Shown here piece by piece: positions 34,581 to 41,563 of a DNA stretch of 64,000 nt; the stretch's first letter is position 1; each line of letters begins with the position of its first letter. Source of the stretch: an uncultured Anaerolineaceae bacterium (GTDB lineage Bacteria > Chloroflexota > Anaerolineae > Anaerolineales > Anaerolineaceae); contig CAKMKJ010000059.1 of NCBI GenBank assembly GCA_927443345.1, forward strand, positions 1-64,000, in the 5' to 3' direction. The position numbers were made by a program, and so were the translations under genes. The notes below the pieces were generated by a model. The model saw only the letters and a list, made by a program, of their open reading frames with translations. It had not been told where the DNA came from and made no database searches.

Positions 34581-37076
34581 ATGCTTGACACCGAAACCAA
34601 ACGCCGCATCGACACCGCCCGAGACATACTGGTAGGCAAAGTCCCCGACCCAAAAAGCCAGGTCGAACAGATCACCATTGCCCTCATCTACAAATTTATG
34701 GATGACATGGACGCCGAAGCCGAGGAACTTGGCGGCCAGCGCACCTTCTTCTCAGGCGATTTCGCCCGTTTTGGCTGGGCGCAGTTGATGGATGTTTCGC
34801 TGGGCGGCAACGAAACCCTCATGCGTTACAGCGAAGCCCTTGAAAAGATGAAAGAGAACCCTAACATCCCCGATCTCTTTCGCAACATCTTTCGCAACGT
34901 CTTTCTGCCCTACCGTGACCCCGAAACCCTCAAAAGCTTTCTCAAAGTCATCAATGACTTCACCTATGACCATTCAGAACGCCTGGGCGATGCCTTTGAA
35001 TACCTGCTCTCGGTTATGGATTCGCAGGGGGCAGCCGGTCAGTTCCGCACCCCGCGTCACATCATTGACTTCATGGTCGAACTGATTGATCCTCAAAAGA
35101 ATGAACGCGTCCTCGACCCTGCCTGCGGCACCGCCGGCTTTCTCATTTCAGCCTTTAAACACATACTCAAAACTGCGCGCGAAGCAGATCAAACCCTTAC
35201 CCCCGATGAGAAAACCCGTCTCATGCAGAACTTCACCGGTTACGACATCTCACCGGATATGGTACGCCTCTCGCGTGTCAATCTTTACTTGCATGGGTTC
35301 CAGACCCCCAATATTCACGAATACGATACCCTGACCAGTGATGAACGCTGGAACGAATCGGCCGATGTCATTCTGGCCAACCCGCCTTTTATGAGCCCTT
35401 CGGGGGGTGGCATCCGTCCACATAAGCGTTTCTCGGTCGAATCAAATCGTTCAGAAGTCCTTTTTGTCGACTACATCATGGAGCATCTCACCGTGTCGGG
35501 TCGTGCTGCGGTCATCGTTCCTGAAGGCATCATTTTCCAGTCTGGCAAAGCCCATAGATTTTTGCGCAAAATGCTCGTTGAAAATGACTATTTGGTAGGA
35601 GTGATTTCGTTACCTGCTGGTGTTTTTAATCCATATAGTGGTGTAAAGACTTCCATTTTGTGGCTTGATCGCTCATTAGCGAAGAAAACAAGAAGTGTTG
35701 TTTTTTGTAAAATTGACTCTGATGGATTTGATTTGGGGGCTCAAAGAAGACCAAATGGAAAAAATGACATACCTGAAGTTATCGATCAGTTAAGGCTTTA
35801 TAAAGAAATGGATTTTTCAGAAGAAATAACATCTATTGATTTGTTAAGTACTATAAAAATTGTATCGAAAAATCAACTATCCCTCGATGCTGATTATAAT
35901 TTAAGCTATGATAGGTATGGCAATCAAAAACAAAACGAAACTGAGTTTCCACTTATTCAAATTGGTGAAATTTGCAGCATAATTAGTGGTACAGGTTTCC
36001 CTCTTTCAGAGCAGGGTGGTGTTAATGAGGAAATTCCATTTTTAAAAGTAAGCGATATGAATTTATCTGGTAATGAGAAATATATCAGATCGTGGAATAA
36101 TTCAATTTCAAGAGAAACGGTTTCAAAACTAGGGGCAAGAATTTGTCCGGCAGGGACTGTGATTTTTCCAAAAATTGGTGCAGCAATTGCCACCAACAAG
36201 AAAAGAATATTAACTACCCCTAGTGTGTTTGACAATAACGTTATGGGGTTAGTGCCAAAAAAAGGATTGTTACCTACTTTTCTCTATTCACTTCTAATTA
36301 CCTTTAATTTATCAAATTGGGCAAGTAAGAGTGCATTACCATCTATGCGACAATCAATTATATCTGAAGAAAAAATTCCTCTTCCCACATTGGGTCAACA
36401 AGAAGAGATTGTCATCGAAATTGATTCCTTCCAAAAGATCATCGACGGCGCGCGGATGATCGTCGAAAACTATCGTCCGCTGATTGAGATAGATCCATCT
36501 TGGCCTGAATTTAAACTAGGTGATTTATGTTTGTTCGCAACAGGCGGCACCCCAACTTCCAGCAACAGGGATTATTTTGAAAAAGGTACTATTAAATGGT
36601 TAGTCTCAGGTGATATTCATAAGGGCGAAATTTTTGATTGTTCTGGTCGAATCACTCAATTGGGTCTTGATAATTCAAATGCCAAATTCCTCCCAATTAA
36701 TTCTGTTTTAATTGCATTAAATGGTCAAGGGAAAACACGGGGTACAGTAGCAATGTTAAGGATGCTCGCCACATGTAATCAATCTTTAGTGTCTATTTTT
36801 CCTAATGATCCAAATGTATTGTTACCAGAATTCATTTATTTTAATTTAAAACAAAAATATATTGAAATTAGACAAATAACGGGTGATAATCAAAGAAGTG
36901 GTCTAAATATTCCAATTATTAAAAATATATCGATTAATGTACCTGAAACTAGCATTCAAAAGAAAATCATCGAAACATTAATGATCGAATCCAACCTTGT
37001 TAACCAGGCAAAATCGTTAATTCCAATTTATGAACAAAAAATTCGTGATTATATGTCCAAAATTTGGGGTGAGTAA
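34581..37076 (+). CDS. Type I restriction-modification fused methylase-specificity subunit (HsdM-HsdS)
   Basis: 831 residues. Residues 1 to ~400 are HsdM: a helical N-domain, SAM motif I DPACGTAGF (about 178-186) and catalytic NPPF (about 267-270). Residues ~450-830 are HsdS-like: first target-recognition domain, a central conserved helical region near 607-640 (LGQQEEIVIEIDSFQKIIDGAR), second recognition domain, and a distal conserved helix. One polypeptide thus reads the DNA site and methylates adenine. From about 35585 the DNA becomes much more AT-rich, recovers briefly in the central helix (36420-36500), then drops again, suggesting exchange of specificity segments by recombination. AGGAGAG precedes ATG. 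Confidence 0.92.
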   Translation: MLDTETKRRIDTARDILVGKVPDPKSQVEQITIALIYKFMDDMDAEAEELGGQRTFFSGDFARFGWAQLMDVSLGGNETLMRYSEALEKMKENPNIPDLFRNIFRNVFLPYRDPETLKSFLKVINDFTYDHSERLGDAFEYLLSVMDSQGAAGQFRTPRHIIDFMVELIDPQKNERVLDPACGTAGFLISAFKHILKTAREADQTLTPDEKTRLMQNFTGYDISPDMVRLSRVNLYLHGFQTPNIHEYDTLTSDERWNESADVILANPPFMSPSGGGIRPHKRFSVESNRSEVLFVDYIMEHLTVSGRAAVIVPEGIIFQSGKAHRFLRKMLVENDYLVGVISLPAGVFNPYSGVKTSILWLDRSLAKKTRSVVFCKIDSDGFDLGAQRRPNGKNDIPEVIDQLRLYKEMDFSEEITSIDLLSTIKIVSKNQLSLDADYNLSYDRYGNQKQNETEFPLIQIGEICSIISGTGFPLSEQGGVNEEIPFLKVSDMNLSGNEKYIRSWNNSISRETVSKLGARICPAGTVIFPKIGAAIATNKKRILTTPSVFDNNVMGLVPKKGLLPTFLYSLLITFNLSNWASKSALPSMRQSIISEEKIPLPTLGQQEEIVIEIDSFQKIIDGARMIVENYRPLIEIDPSWPEFKLGDLCLFATGGTPTSSNRDYFEKGTIKWLVSGDIHKGEIFDCSGRITQLGLDNSNAKFLPINSVLIALNGQGKTRGTVAMLRMLATCNQSLVSIFPNDPNVLLPEFIYFNLKQKYIEIRQITGDNQRSGLNIPIIKNISINVPETSIQKKIIETLMIESNLVNQAKSLIPIYEQKIRDYMSKIWGE

Positions 37077-37114
37077 TTATTGAAATAGTTAATCTTACTC
37101 AATGAGGTTTCATT

Positions 37115-37846
37115 ATGGCAACTAGTGAGAAAAAAGTATTACTAGGTTCAAATTTACTGAAAGAATCAGATTCTCCTCAAAAGCCAAAAGCTGCTAAACT
37201 GTCACAGCCATTGGCTAAAAAAACATATTCTTTACTAAAATGTCCATACTGTTCAGCGGAAGTCAAAGAAACCCGCATGGTTGGGCATATTAAAAAGGTT
37301 CACAGTACAAAGAAAAAAAGGTTGGAATTGTTGCAGGGTCCAATATTAACAAAAGAATTAATTACTCCCAAAAAACCTAAAGCCACATACCAACCGCAGC
37401 CTTTGCCATTAAAAACCTACCCGCTCATAAAGTGTAAGTTTTGTTGTGCGAATGTCAAAGAGAATCGCATGGAAGCGCATATTAATAAAGTTCATAGCCC
37501 TGAGGCGCTACAAAGAAGGGCGATCTCCTCAAAAACAAAATTAAACGTTGAAGAAAGAATTAATTTAGCCTCTAACCACAAACCTTTGTTTGTAAAACGA
37601 ATTGTAAAAATAGGGACAGGTGAGTTCTTATATCCAATTAATGCATATCCCTCAAAAATAGAAGATTTGAAATATAAGAAAAAGGAAATTTCTTCTAAAC
37701 ATAGCTCCCCCACAATTGAAAGTAGCCATAGTCGCGTAATTAAACCTAGAGGTGGGATTGTAAAATGTCCACATGGGATAACAAAACCTTTTCCATGTGG
37801 TATATGTAATCCAAAAGGGTTTAAACAGATGCACGGTGATGACTAG
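37115..37846 (+). CDS. Tandem C2H2-type zinc-finger protein, unknown function
   Basis: 243 residues. Two related repeats each carry C-x2-C-x11-H-x4-H (CPYCSAEVKETRMVGHIKKVH-like near residue 43 and CKFCCANVKENRMEAHINKVH-like near 106), each preceded by a similar Lys/Pro/Gln-rich stretch, so the unit is duplicated. A third Cys-rich patch near the C-terminus (CPHG to CGIC) may bind another zinc. The rest is basic and low in complexity. It follows hsdMS by 38 bp with GAGGT before ATG and shares its AT-rich composition. A DNA- or RNA-binding accessory of the restriction system is possible; nothing fixes the function. Confidence 0.6.
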   Translation: MATSEKKVLLGSNLLKESDSPQKPKAAKLSQPLAKKTYSLLKCPYCSAEVKETRMVGHIKKVHSTKKKRLELLQGPILTKELITPKKPKATYQPQPLPLKTYPLIKCKFCCANVKENRMEAHINKVHSPEALQRRAISSKTKLNVEERINLASNHKPLFVKRIVKIGTGEFLYPINAYPSKIEDLKYKKKEISSKHSSPTIESSHSRVIKPRGGIVKCPHGITKPFPCGICNPKGFKQMHGDD

Positions 37847-37887
37847 GTTTTGCTTATCGTTTGCAAAAAATAATTCTTGAGTTAAAG

Positions 37888-38433
37888 CTACAAACGCTGA
37901 ATGATTTTTGCCACGATCATAGCCACATCATCCTCGTATTGCATGGCTGCTGATTTTTTCAATCCACTCTTAAGCCAGCTTTCATCTTTGAAGAGCCATC
38001 CTTTTGTGTCGAAGTAATCCTTTAATGATTCTCTGTCTTTACTGGTTTTAACTTTTCCAGCAACCAGGCAATAATTGAGTGTCACACCTTCCCTAACAAG
38101 ACCGCGTTCAGTGGTTTGCTTGATCAATTCATAACTGATAACATCGCGGTAAGTATCATAATTAAATACTTTAAACCGCTCGTGCCCTGGGTCTTTAGGG
38201 TTTGTAAAGCTGGCATAACAAACTCCGCCAGAATCCAGATAAGACTTGCATTCCACCCAGATTAATTCGTTTGTCGTGCCTTTATAGGCGAGTATATCAA
38301 TTTCAGGGCGTGGAAGAGAAGGTTTTCCAATCTCTTTCTTTCCTTCTTTTGATAAATCCACCTTGAAACCATTAATTGTCCAATAGCCCTCTGCACGAAA
38401 TAAACTTGCTGTGATTTGTTCAAAAGCATTCAT
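37888..38433 (-). CDS. PD-(D/E)XK nuclease-like protein
   Basis: 181 residues. The core E44-x-D46 (RPEIDILAY) followed by E61-C-K63 (IWVECKSY) matches the PD-(D/E)XK fold: an acidic metal ligand, then ExK on the next strand. N-terminal FRAEGYWTINGFKVDL resembles the helix and strand before the active site in restriction-like nucleases. Function as a nuclease is inferred from the motif only. It converges on the zinc-finger gene across 41 bp. A minus-strand TAAGAT (38440-38445) lies six bases before ATG and no Shine-Dalgarno is present, so the message may be leaderless. Confidence 0.6.
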   Translation of the reverse strand: MNAFEQITASLFRAEGYWTINGFKVDLSKEGKKEIGKPSLPRPEIDILAYKGTTNELIWVECKSYLDSGGVCYASFTNPKDPGHERFKVFNYDTYRDVISYELIKQTTERGLVREGVTLNYCLVAGKVKTSKDRESLKDYFDTKGWLFKDESWLKSGLKKSAAMQYEDDVAMIVAKIIQRL

Positions 38434-38542
38434 AGCTAAATCTTAACATAAATCTCATTTAGTGGTGTCAAAAAAATTAGTAAAGGGCAAGTGGCTTGCC
38501 CTTTACTAATGGTCTAATATTTACCTAAATAGTCTTTAAACT

Positions 38543-38935
38543 CTAATACAATTCAAAATCACTAAGGCTTGCAACAACCTCTCCAGTCGCTTTGTATTTG
38601 TTGCCATCAAGAATAAGGTTGGTTTCACAAGCTGCAATATATGCTTTTTTACCTTTCCTTGTTTCAATTTTTCCAAAACCAGTTGTTTCTTCGCAGTTCA
38701 ATTTGGATTCCTCAGAATTAATATCCAAATCAATCAGTTCATTAAGCTTATCTGAAAAAAGTGTCCCAGTGTCTGTATACTCGCCAAGTTCTTCGCCGCA
38801 TTCACAATGTAAATTGAATTGGACTTCAACATCTGCGGCCGCGTATTCCTCATAGTTTATGTTGGTCTCAATAATCTCAACATCAATTCCTAATTTTGCA
38901 AAAGTTCCACATGATGCACAATAGATTCCAGCCAT
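38543..38935 (-). CDS. Small acidic protein with two Cys pairs, unknown function
   Basis: 130 residues, acidic. CASC (residues 6-9) and CECG (about 44-47) could bind one zinc. I recognise no family. A clear AAGGAG site precedes ATG, which supports translation. Upstream on the same strand lie a 15-codon hydrophobic ORF and two short promoter-terminator units, so expression may be regulated by transcript ends. Confidence 0.5.
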   Translation of the reverse strand: MAGIYCASCGTFAKLGIDVEIIETNINYEEYAAADVEVQFNLHCECGEELGEYTDTGTLFSDKLNELIDLDINSEESKLNCEETTGFGKIETRKGKKAYIAACETNLILDGNKYKATGEVVASLSDFELY

Positions 38936-38987
38936 TTTTATTCTCCTTTTTAATTTGAATGATATTTTTGCAATTTGAAAAATCTAG

Positions 38988-39035
38988 TTATAGGTTTCCA
39001 ATCAAGATGACAAGTAAAAATAAGATTACAAACAT
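38988..39035 (-). CDS. Possible 15-residue hydrophobic peptide
   Basis: ATG at 39035 with a consensus AGGAGG (39040-39045) four bases upstream encodes MFVILFLLVILIGNL and a TAA stop. The peptide is almost all membrane-favouring residues, like the small Ibs-type toxins of type I toxin-antitoxin systems. It lies 52 bp upstream of the Cys-pair protein gene on the same strand. A hairpin (39059-39094) sits just before the ribosome site. An antisense RNA promoter was not found, so a leader peptide or chance ORF remain possible. Confidence 0.35.
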   Translation of the reverse strand: MFVILFLLVILIGNL

Positions 39036-39233
39036 CGTTCCTCCTTTCTGGTAATAGGTGCAAAAAGATACACTTCAACAGAAGTTCTTTTGCAAAAAAT
39101 TAATTATGAAAATGTTATTTAGGCGGGATGTTTATTTTGGTAAAGTTTTGAATATATTTTTCAGAATTTAGTGGGTCGCTTGATCAGTTGAGGTTTTGGT
39201 TTATTATCCTAATGTTCTTGTTTATGATTTTTA

Positions 39234-39298
39234 AAGAAAAAATGCTAGCCCCAAAAAGGCTTGCATTTACGTTCCAAGGTCATTAATCTCTCAGTTAT
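39234..39298 (-). ncRNA. Predicted ~65-nt short transcript
   Basis: A near-consensus promoter predicts a start near 39298. A hairpin (39241-39250 with 39258-39267, one mismatch) followed by TTTTCTTT on the minus strand ends the transcript near 39234. It could be a small RNA, or an attenuated leader for the genes further along the strand. A 12-codon frame from 39283 overlaps the terminator. Confidence 0.45.
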
Positions 39299-39304
39299 GC
39301 GTAT

Positions 39305-39333
39305 AGTATACTACTTTTGGATTCTGTTGTCAA
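39305..39333 (-). promoter_or_regulatory. Strong sigma-70-type promoter
   Basis: Minus strand TTGACA (39328-39333), 17-bp spacer, TATACT (39305-39310). It is among the best promoter matches in the window but no gene of normal size starts next to it. Confidence 0.7.
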
Positions 39334-39420
39334 GGTAAATTTGCAAAAGGGTGCTGTAAAAGTCTCAGGTCAGTTCCTTGTTTTTGATTTATTGTTGTTG
39401 TTATTGAAATTGTGATTTAA

Positions 39421-39476
39421 ACAAAAAATGCCAGCCCTAAACTGGGAAGCACTTTTTATTTCTTATTCAACTATAT
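39421..39476 (-). ncRNA. Second predicted short transcript
   Basis: Start predicted near 39476 and an imperfect GC hairpin ending in TTTTTT at 39423-39428. The terminator region resembles that of the neighbouring short transcript (GCTAGCCCC versus GCCAGCCC after an A-run), and sequence flanking both (GATCAGTT/GGTCAGTT, TTTATT) is also similar, so the two units look like diverged tandem copies. Confidence 0.4.
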
Positions 39477-39482
39477 TTCATT

Positions 39483-39510
39483 ATTATAAATCTTAAAATT
39501 ATAAAGTCAA
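39483..39510 (-). promoter_or_regulatory. Promoter of the second short transcript
   Basis: Minus strand TTGACT (39505-39510), 16-bp spacer, TATAAT (39483-39488). Confidence 0.6.
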
Positions 39511-39683
39511 GCAAAAAAATTATTGCTAACATTTTTTTGTTGTTGAGGTGGTTTTGAATAAGATAATGAAGTTCCCTTATAAGGTTTGTAAGTTTGATGC
39601 TTCCTCTCAAATATTCCAAAATTATTTCGTGTAGACAATTATTTTGCGGGGCTTCAATTCTTTATATAATCTAAATCTCACCC

Positions 39684-39719
39684 TTGACTTAATAGAACAT
39701 TAGTGCTATTTTAACACTA
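39684..39719 (+). promoter_or_regulatory. Promoter with overlapping palindromes
   Basis: TTGACT (39684-39689), 17-bp spacer, TATTTT (39707-39712). TAGAAC-N4-GTGCTA (39693-39708) and TAGTG-N9-CACTA (39701-39719) overlap the -10 region, as expected for repressor control. The first differs by one base per arm from the Gram-positive SOS-box pattern. Confidence 0.45.
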
Positions 39720-39845
39720 TTATCCGTTCTTACCGGTTCATCCCCCTTTACTAGTTTTTGATTTTTGGTTTTTCTAATTTTTGTGTTTTCTGTGTCGTTC
39801 GTTTTAAAAAAATGGTTATCTTGCTCTTTAAAAAGGATAAATAAA

Positions 39846-40631
39846 ATGCCATCTCATCCCCCAAATGAATTCGATCATGAAAAAGACCCCTGTTCAATTT
39901 GCATCCTGAATGATTGCACCAATTGCCCCAACCAATCCGAAACAGATAGGCTCCTCGGCATCAACGGCCTCGCCGATTTCAGTCACGATGTTGCTGTCCT
40001 TAATCACAACGTTGATGAATTGAGAAAAAAACTTCCTCCAGAATTCCAACCCCGGGGTGATGATGACGGTGATGACGAATGTTTGTTACCCCCTGCCCCT
40101 CGGCCTTACAAACTGCATCCCCCCAAAATCATTGATGTAAAACCAAAAAAGAAAAAGTCCGCTCGTGCCAAGGCATCCTCGCCTACTGTTAAAAAGAAAC
40201 CTGGCGCACCAAAAGGCAACCTCAACGCCCTAAAGCACGGCATATACATCAGCGGCCAAAGCGTCAGAAACACCACCCCCATGGAGCGTGCCAAACTCGG
40301 CGATCTTCATGATTTGATCGAAAACGTCAAAACCTACATCGACAAAGTCTACCAAAACGGGTTGACCCTCAAAACCACCGAAGAAATGAACGACACCCTC
40401 AAAAAGATCACATCGGCATCCGTTGCGCTCACCCGTTTGTTGCACACCCAGGATGCACTCATGTATTCCAGCGTCCCATATGACTTGAGTGGTGAATCCC
40501 GTGCCAAAACCATCAAATTGCTTAGCTACTACCAAAAACAGCAAGACCTCTACCGTGAACTCACCAACCCTGCGCCCGAACCAGATCAAGAAATAAACAA
40601 TGAAGGTGAGGGTATAAGTAGTGCAAATTAA
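39846..40631 (+). CDS. Basic protein with Cys cluster and GAPKGNxNAxKHG motif, unknown function
   Basis: 261 residues from ATG 39846, where AAGGA lies nine bases upstream; the longer frame from 39765 has no such site. Features in order: a Cys cluster C-x2-C-x4-C-x2-C near residues 16-27, an acidic patch (DDDGDDE), a Lys-rich stretch, the motif KKPGAPKGNLNALKHGIY near 130, and a helical C-terminal half. The GAPKGNxNAxKHG motif occurs in phage-associated proteins, including some small terminase-like ones, but no other phage gene is near. Function unknown. It may be a remnant of a mobile element. Confidence 0.55.
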   Translation: MPSHPPNEFDHEKDPCSICILNDCTNCPNQSETDRLLGINGLADFSHDVAVLNHNVDELRKKLPPEFQPRGDDDGDDECLLPPAPRPYKLHPPKIIDVKPKKKKSARAKASSPTVKKKPGAPKGNLNALKHGIYISGQSVRNTTPMERAKLGDLHDLIENVKTYIDKVYQNGLTLKTTEEMNDTLKKITSASVALTRLLHTQDALMYSSVPYDLSGESRAKTIKLLSYYQKQQDLYRELTNPAPEPDQEINNEGEGISSAN

Positions 40632-40716
40632 TTGTTTTTGATTGTTTTTGATTTCGCGTAAAGAAAACAATTAATTTTACGCCAATGAAAAATGAAAGGC
40701 TGTTCCAAACGTGAGA

Positions 40717-40736
40717 GGGCTTGGCACGCCAAGCCC
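40717..40736. repeat. GTAGGGGCTTGGC palindrome, copy 1
   Basis: GGGCTTGGC-AC-GCCAAGCCC, followed by CCTACAAGAAATTTTCATG. The right flank is shared with copy 2. Confidence 0.75.
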
Positions 40737-40799
40737 CTACAAGAAATTTTCATGGTAATTTGTGGAGGGTTTGGGATTACAAATAACGCGGGTCATCTC

Positions 40800-41087
40800 T
40801 CATATGTCTTTTGCTTCAGCCAGCACTCGCTGCCGCATATCCCCTTTTAGCCCGCCTTCCGTGACCACATCTACCGGAACGGCCAGCGATTCTTGAAGGT
40901 CAAATTGCAGTCCGCCGAGATCGAAGAGACTACGGTTTTCTTCGAGATTGACCAAAAGGTCGACATCGCTTTTTTCATCTGCATCGCCGCGGGCAACCGA
41001 GCCAAACACGCGAATACGGGTCGCGCCGTACTTCTCCGCGATCTGGTAGATCATTTTTTTGTGGCTTTGCAATTCGGTATAGTTCAT
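40800..41087 (-). CDS. MNT-domain nucleotidyltransferase (MntA antitoxin-like), apparently orphan
   Basis: 95 residues of the minimal nucleotidyltransferase fold: GSVARGDADEKSDVDLLV places the active-site GS at 29-30 and Asp at 41 and 43. Such proteins normally pair with a HEPN ribonuclease, which they silence by adding AMP. No HEPN frame lies on either side; the downstream 170 bp is repeat sequence. A minus-strand TATAAT (41094-41099) lies six bases before ATG without a Shine-Dalgarno. Confidence 0.85.
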   Translation of the reverse strand: MNYTELQSHKKMIYQIAEKYGATRIRVFGSVARGDADEKSDVDLLVNLEENRSLFDLGGLQFDLQESLAVPVDVVTEGGLKGDMRQRVLAEAKDI

Positions 41088-41093
41088 GCTCTT

Positions 41094-41099
41094 ATTATA
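41094..41099 (-). promoter_or_regulatory. -10 box of the MNT gene
   Basis: TATAAT six bases before ATG on the minus strand; initiation at the usual distance falls on the start codon. Confidence 0.4.
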
Positions 41100-41249
41100 A
41101 CGAGATTTTCAGGTAGGAGTGGCACTTTTCAGTAAATAGAGCCTGATGAAGAAGGAGGGCGAATGATCGAAACGAGAGTAGGTGAGCGGCAGTCCGACAA
41201 GAAATTTACGTGGTGGGATGTAGAGGAATTGGTGATCCGATTCATGCGA

Positions 41250-41269
41250 GGGCTTGGCACGCCAAGCCC
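41250..41269. repeat. GTAGGGGCTTGGC palindrome, copy 2
   Basis: GGGCTTGGC-AC-GCCAAGCCC plus the right flank CCTACAAGAAATTTACATG, nearly the same as copy 1. Confidence 0.75.
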
Positions 41270-41359
41270 CTACAAGAAATTTACATGATATTTTTTGAAG
41301 AATTTGGTATTCCCAAGAAAGGTTTTCTTTGCGGGTCGCGGTCTTCCCTGGCACTTGCA

Positions 41360-41390
41360 GCCTCATCGTCCCCATGTCCTTCGGGAGGGC
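41360..41390. repeat. 31-bp dispersed repeat, copy A (inverted)
   Basis: Reads, on the minus strand, GCCCTCCCGAAGGACAT, one variable base, then GGGACGATGAGGC. The same sequence with one base changed occurs at 49947-49977. Confidence 0.75.
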
Positions 41391-41490
41391 AAGTGTGCGC
41401 ACCACATATCCCCCGTTCTTTTGGGGGCGAGCGTTCTTTGCGAATGGTGCCGCGCCTCCGCGAGAGAACAGGGTTGATGCAAACGCGAGA

Positions 41491-41510
41491 GGGCTTGGCG
41501 CGCCAAGCCC
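41491..41510. repeat. GTAGGGGCTTGGC palindrome, copy 3
   Basis: GGGCTTGGCG followed by CGCCAAGCCC, a perfect 20-bp palindrome, then CCTACAAAAAATTTTC. Confidence 0.75.
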
Positions 41511-41563
41511 CTACAAAAAATTTTCTTTTCGGGTATTTCGTGTGGTTCGTGGTTAAAAAGAAT

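Larger units (their letters stand above)
39036..39845. other. AT-rich gene-free stretch
   Basis: About 800 bp of very AT-rich DNA. Apart from the short transcription units and the promoter/operator at 39684-39719 described separately, no coding frame was supported. The plus-strand extension of the next gene's frame back to 39765 lacks a ribosome site. Confidence 0.6.
41088..41563. other. Gene-free repeat cluster
   Basis: About 475 bp with no supported gene, made largely of repeats: a partial flank copy at 41197-41238 (ACAAGAAATTTACGTGG), the GGGCTTGGC palindromes at 41250-41269 and 41491-41510, and the inverted 31-bp element at 41360-41390 that recurs at 49947-49977. Short frames here encode only translated repeat. 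Confidence 0.7.

Noticed and set aside
39281-39283. 12-codon frame (MTLERKCKPFWG) in the first short transcript
   Set aside because: The ribosome site is weak and the frame overlaps the terminator stem; it could be chance. Mentioned only within the transcript entry.
39693-39708. LexA (SOS) box
   Set aside because: TAGAAC-N4-GTGCTA is close to the Gram-positive pattern but imperfect, and the LexA site used by this organism is unknown. Kept only as a candidate palindrome.
41109-41405. 98-codon minus-strand frame and overlapping plus-strand frames
   Set aside because: They consist of the palindromic repeats and their flanks.
40717-41510. CRISPR array
   Set aside because: The repeats are palindromes with irregular spacing (about 530 and 240 bp) and shared flanks, without uniform spacers or cas genes.
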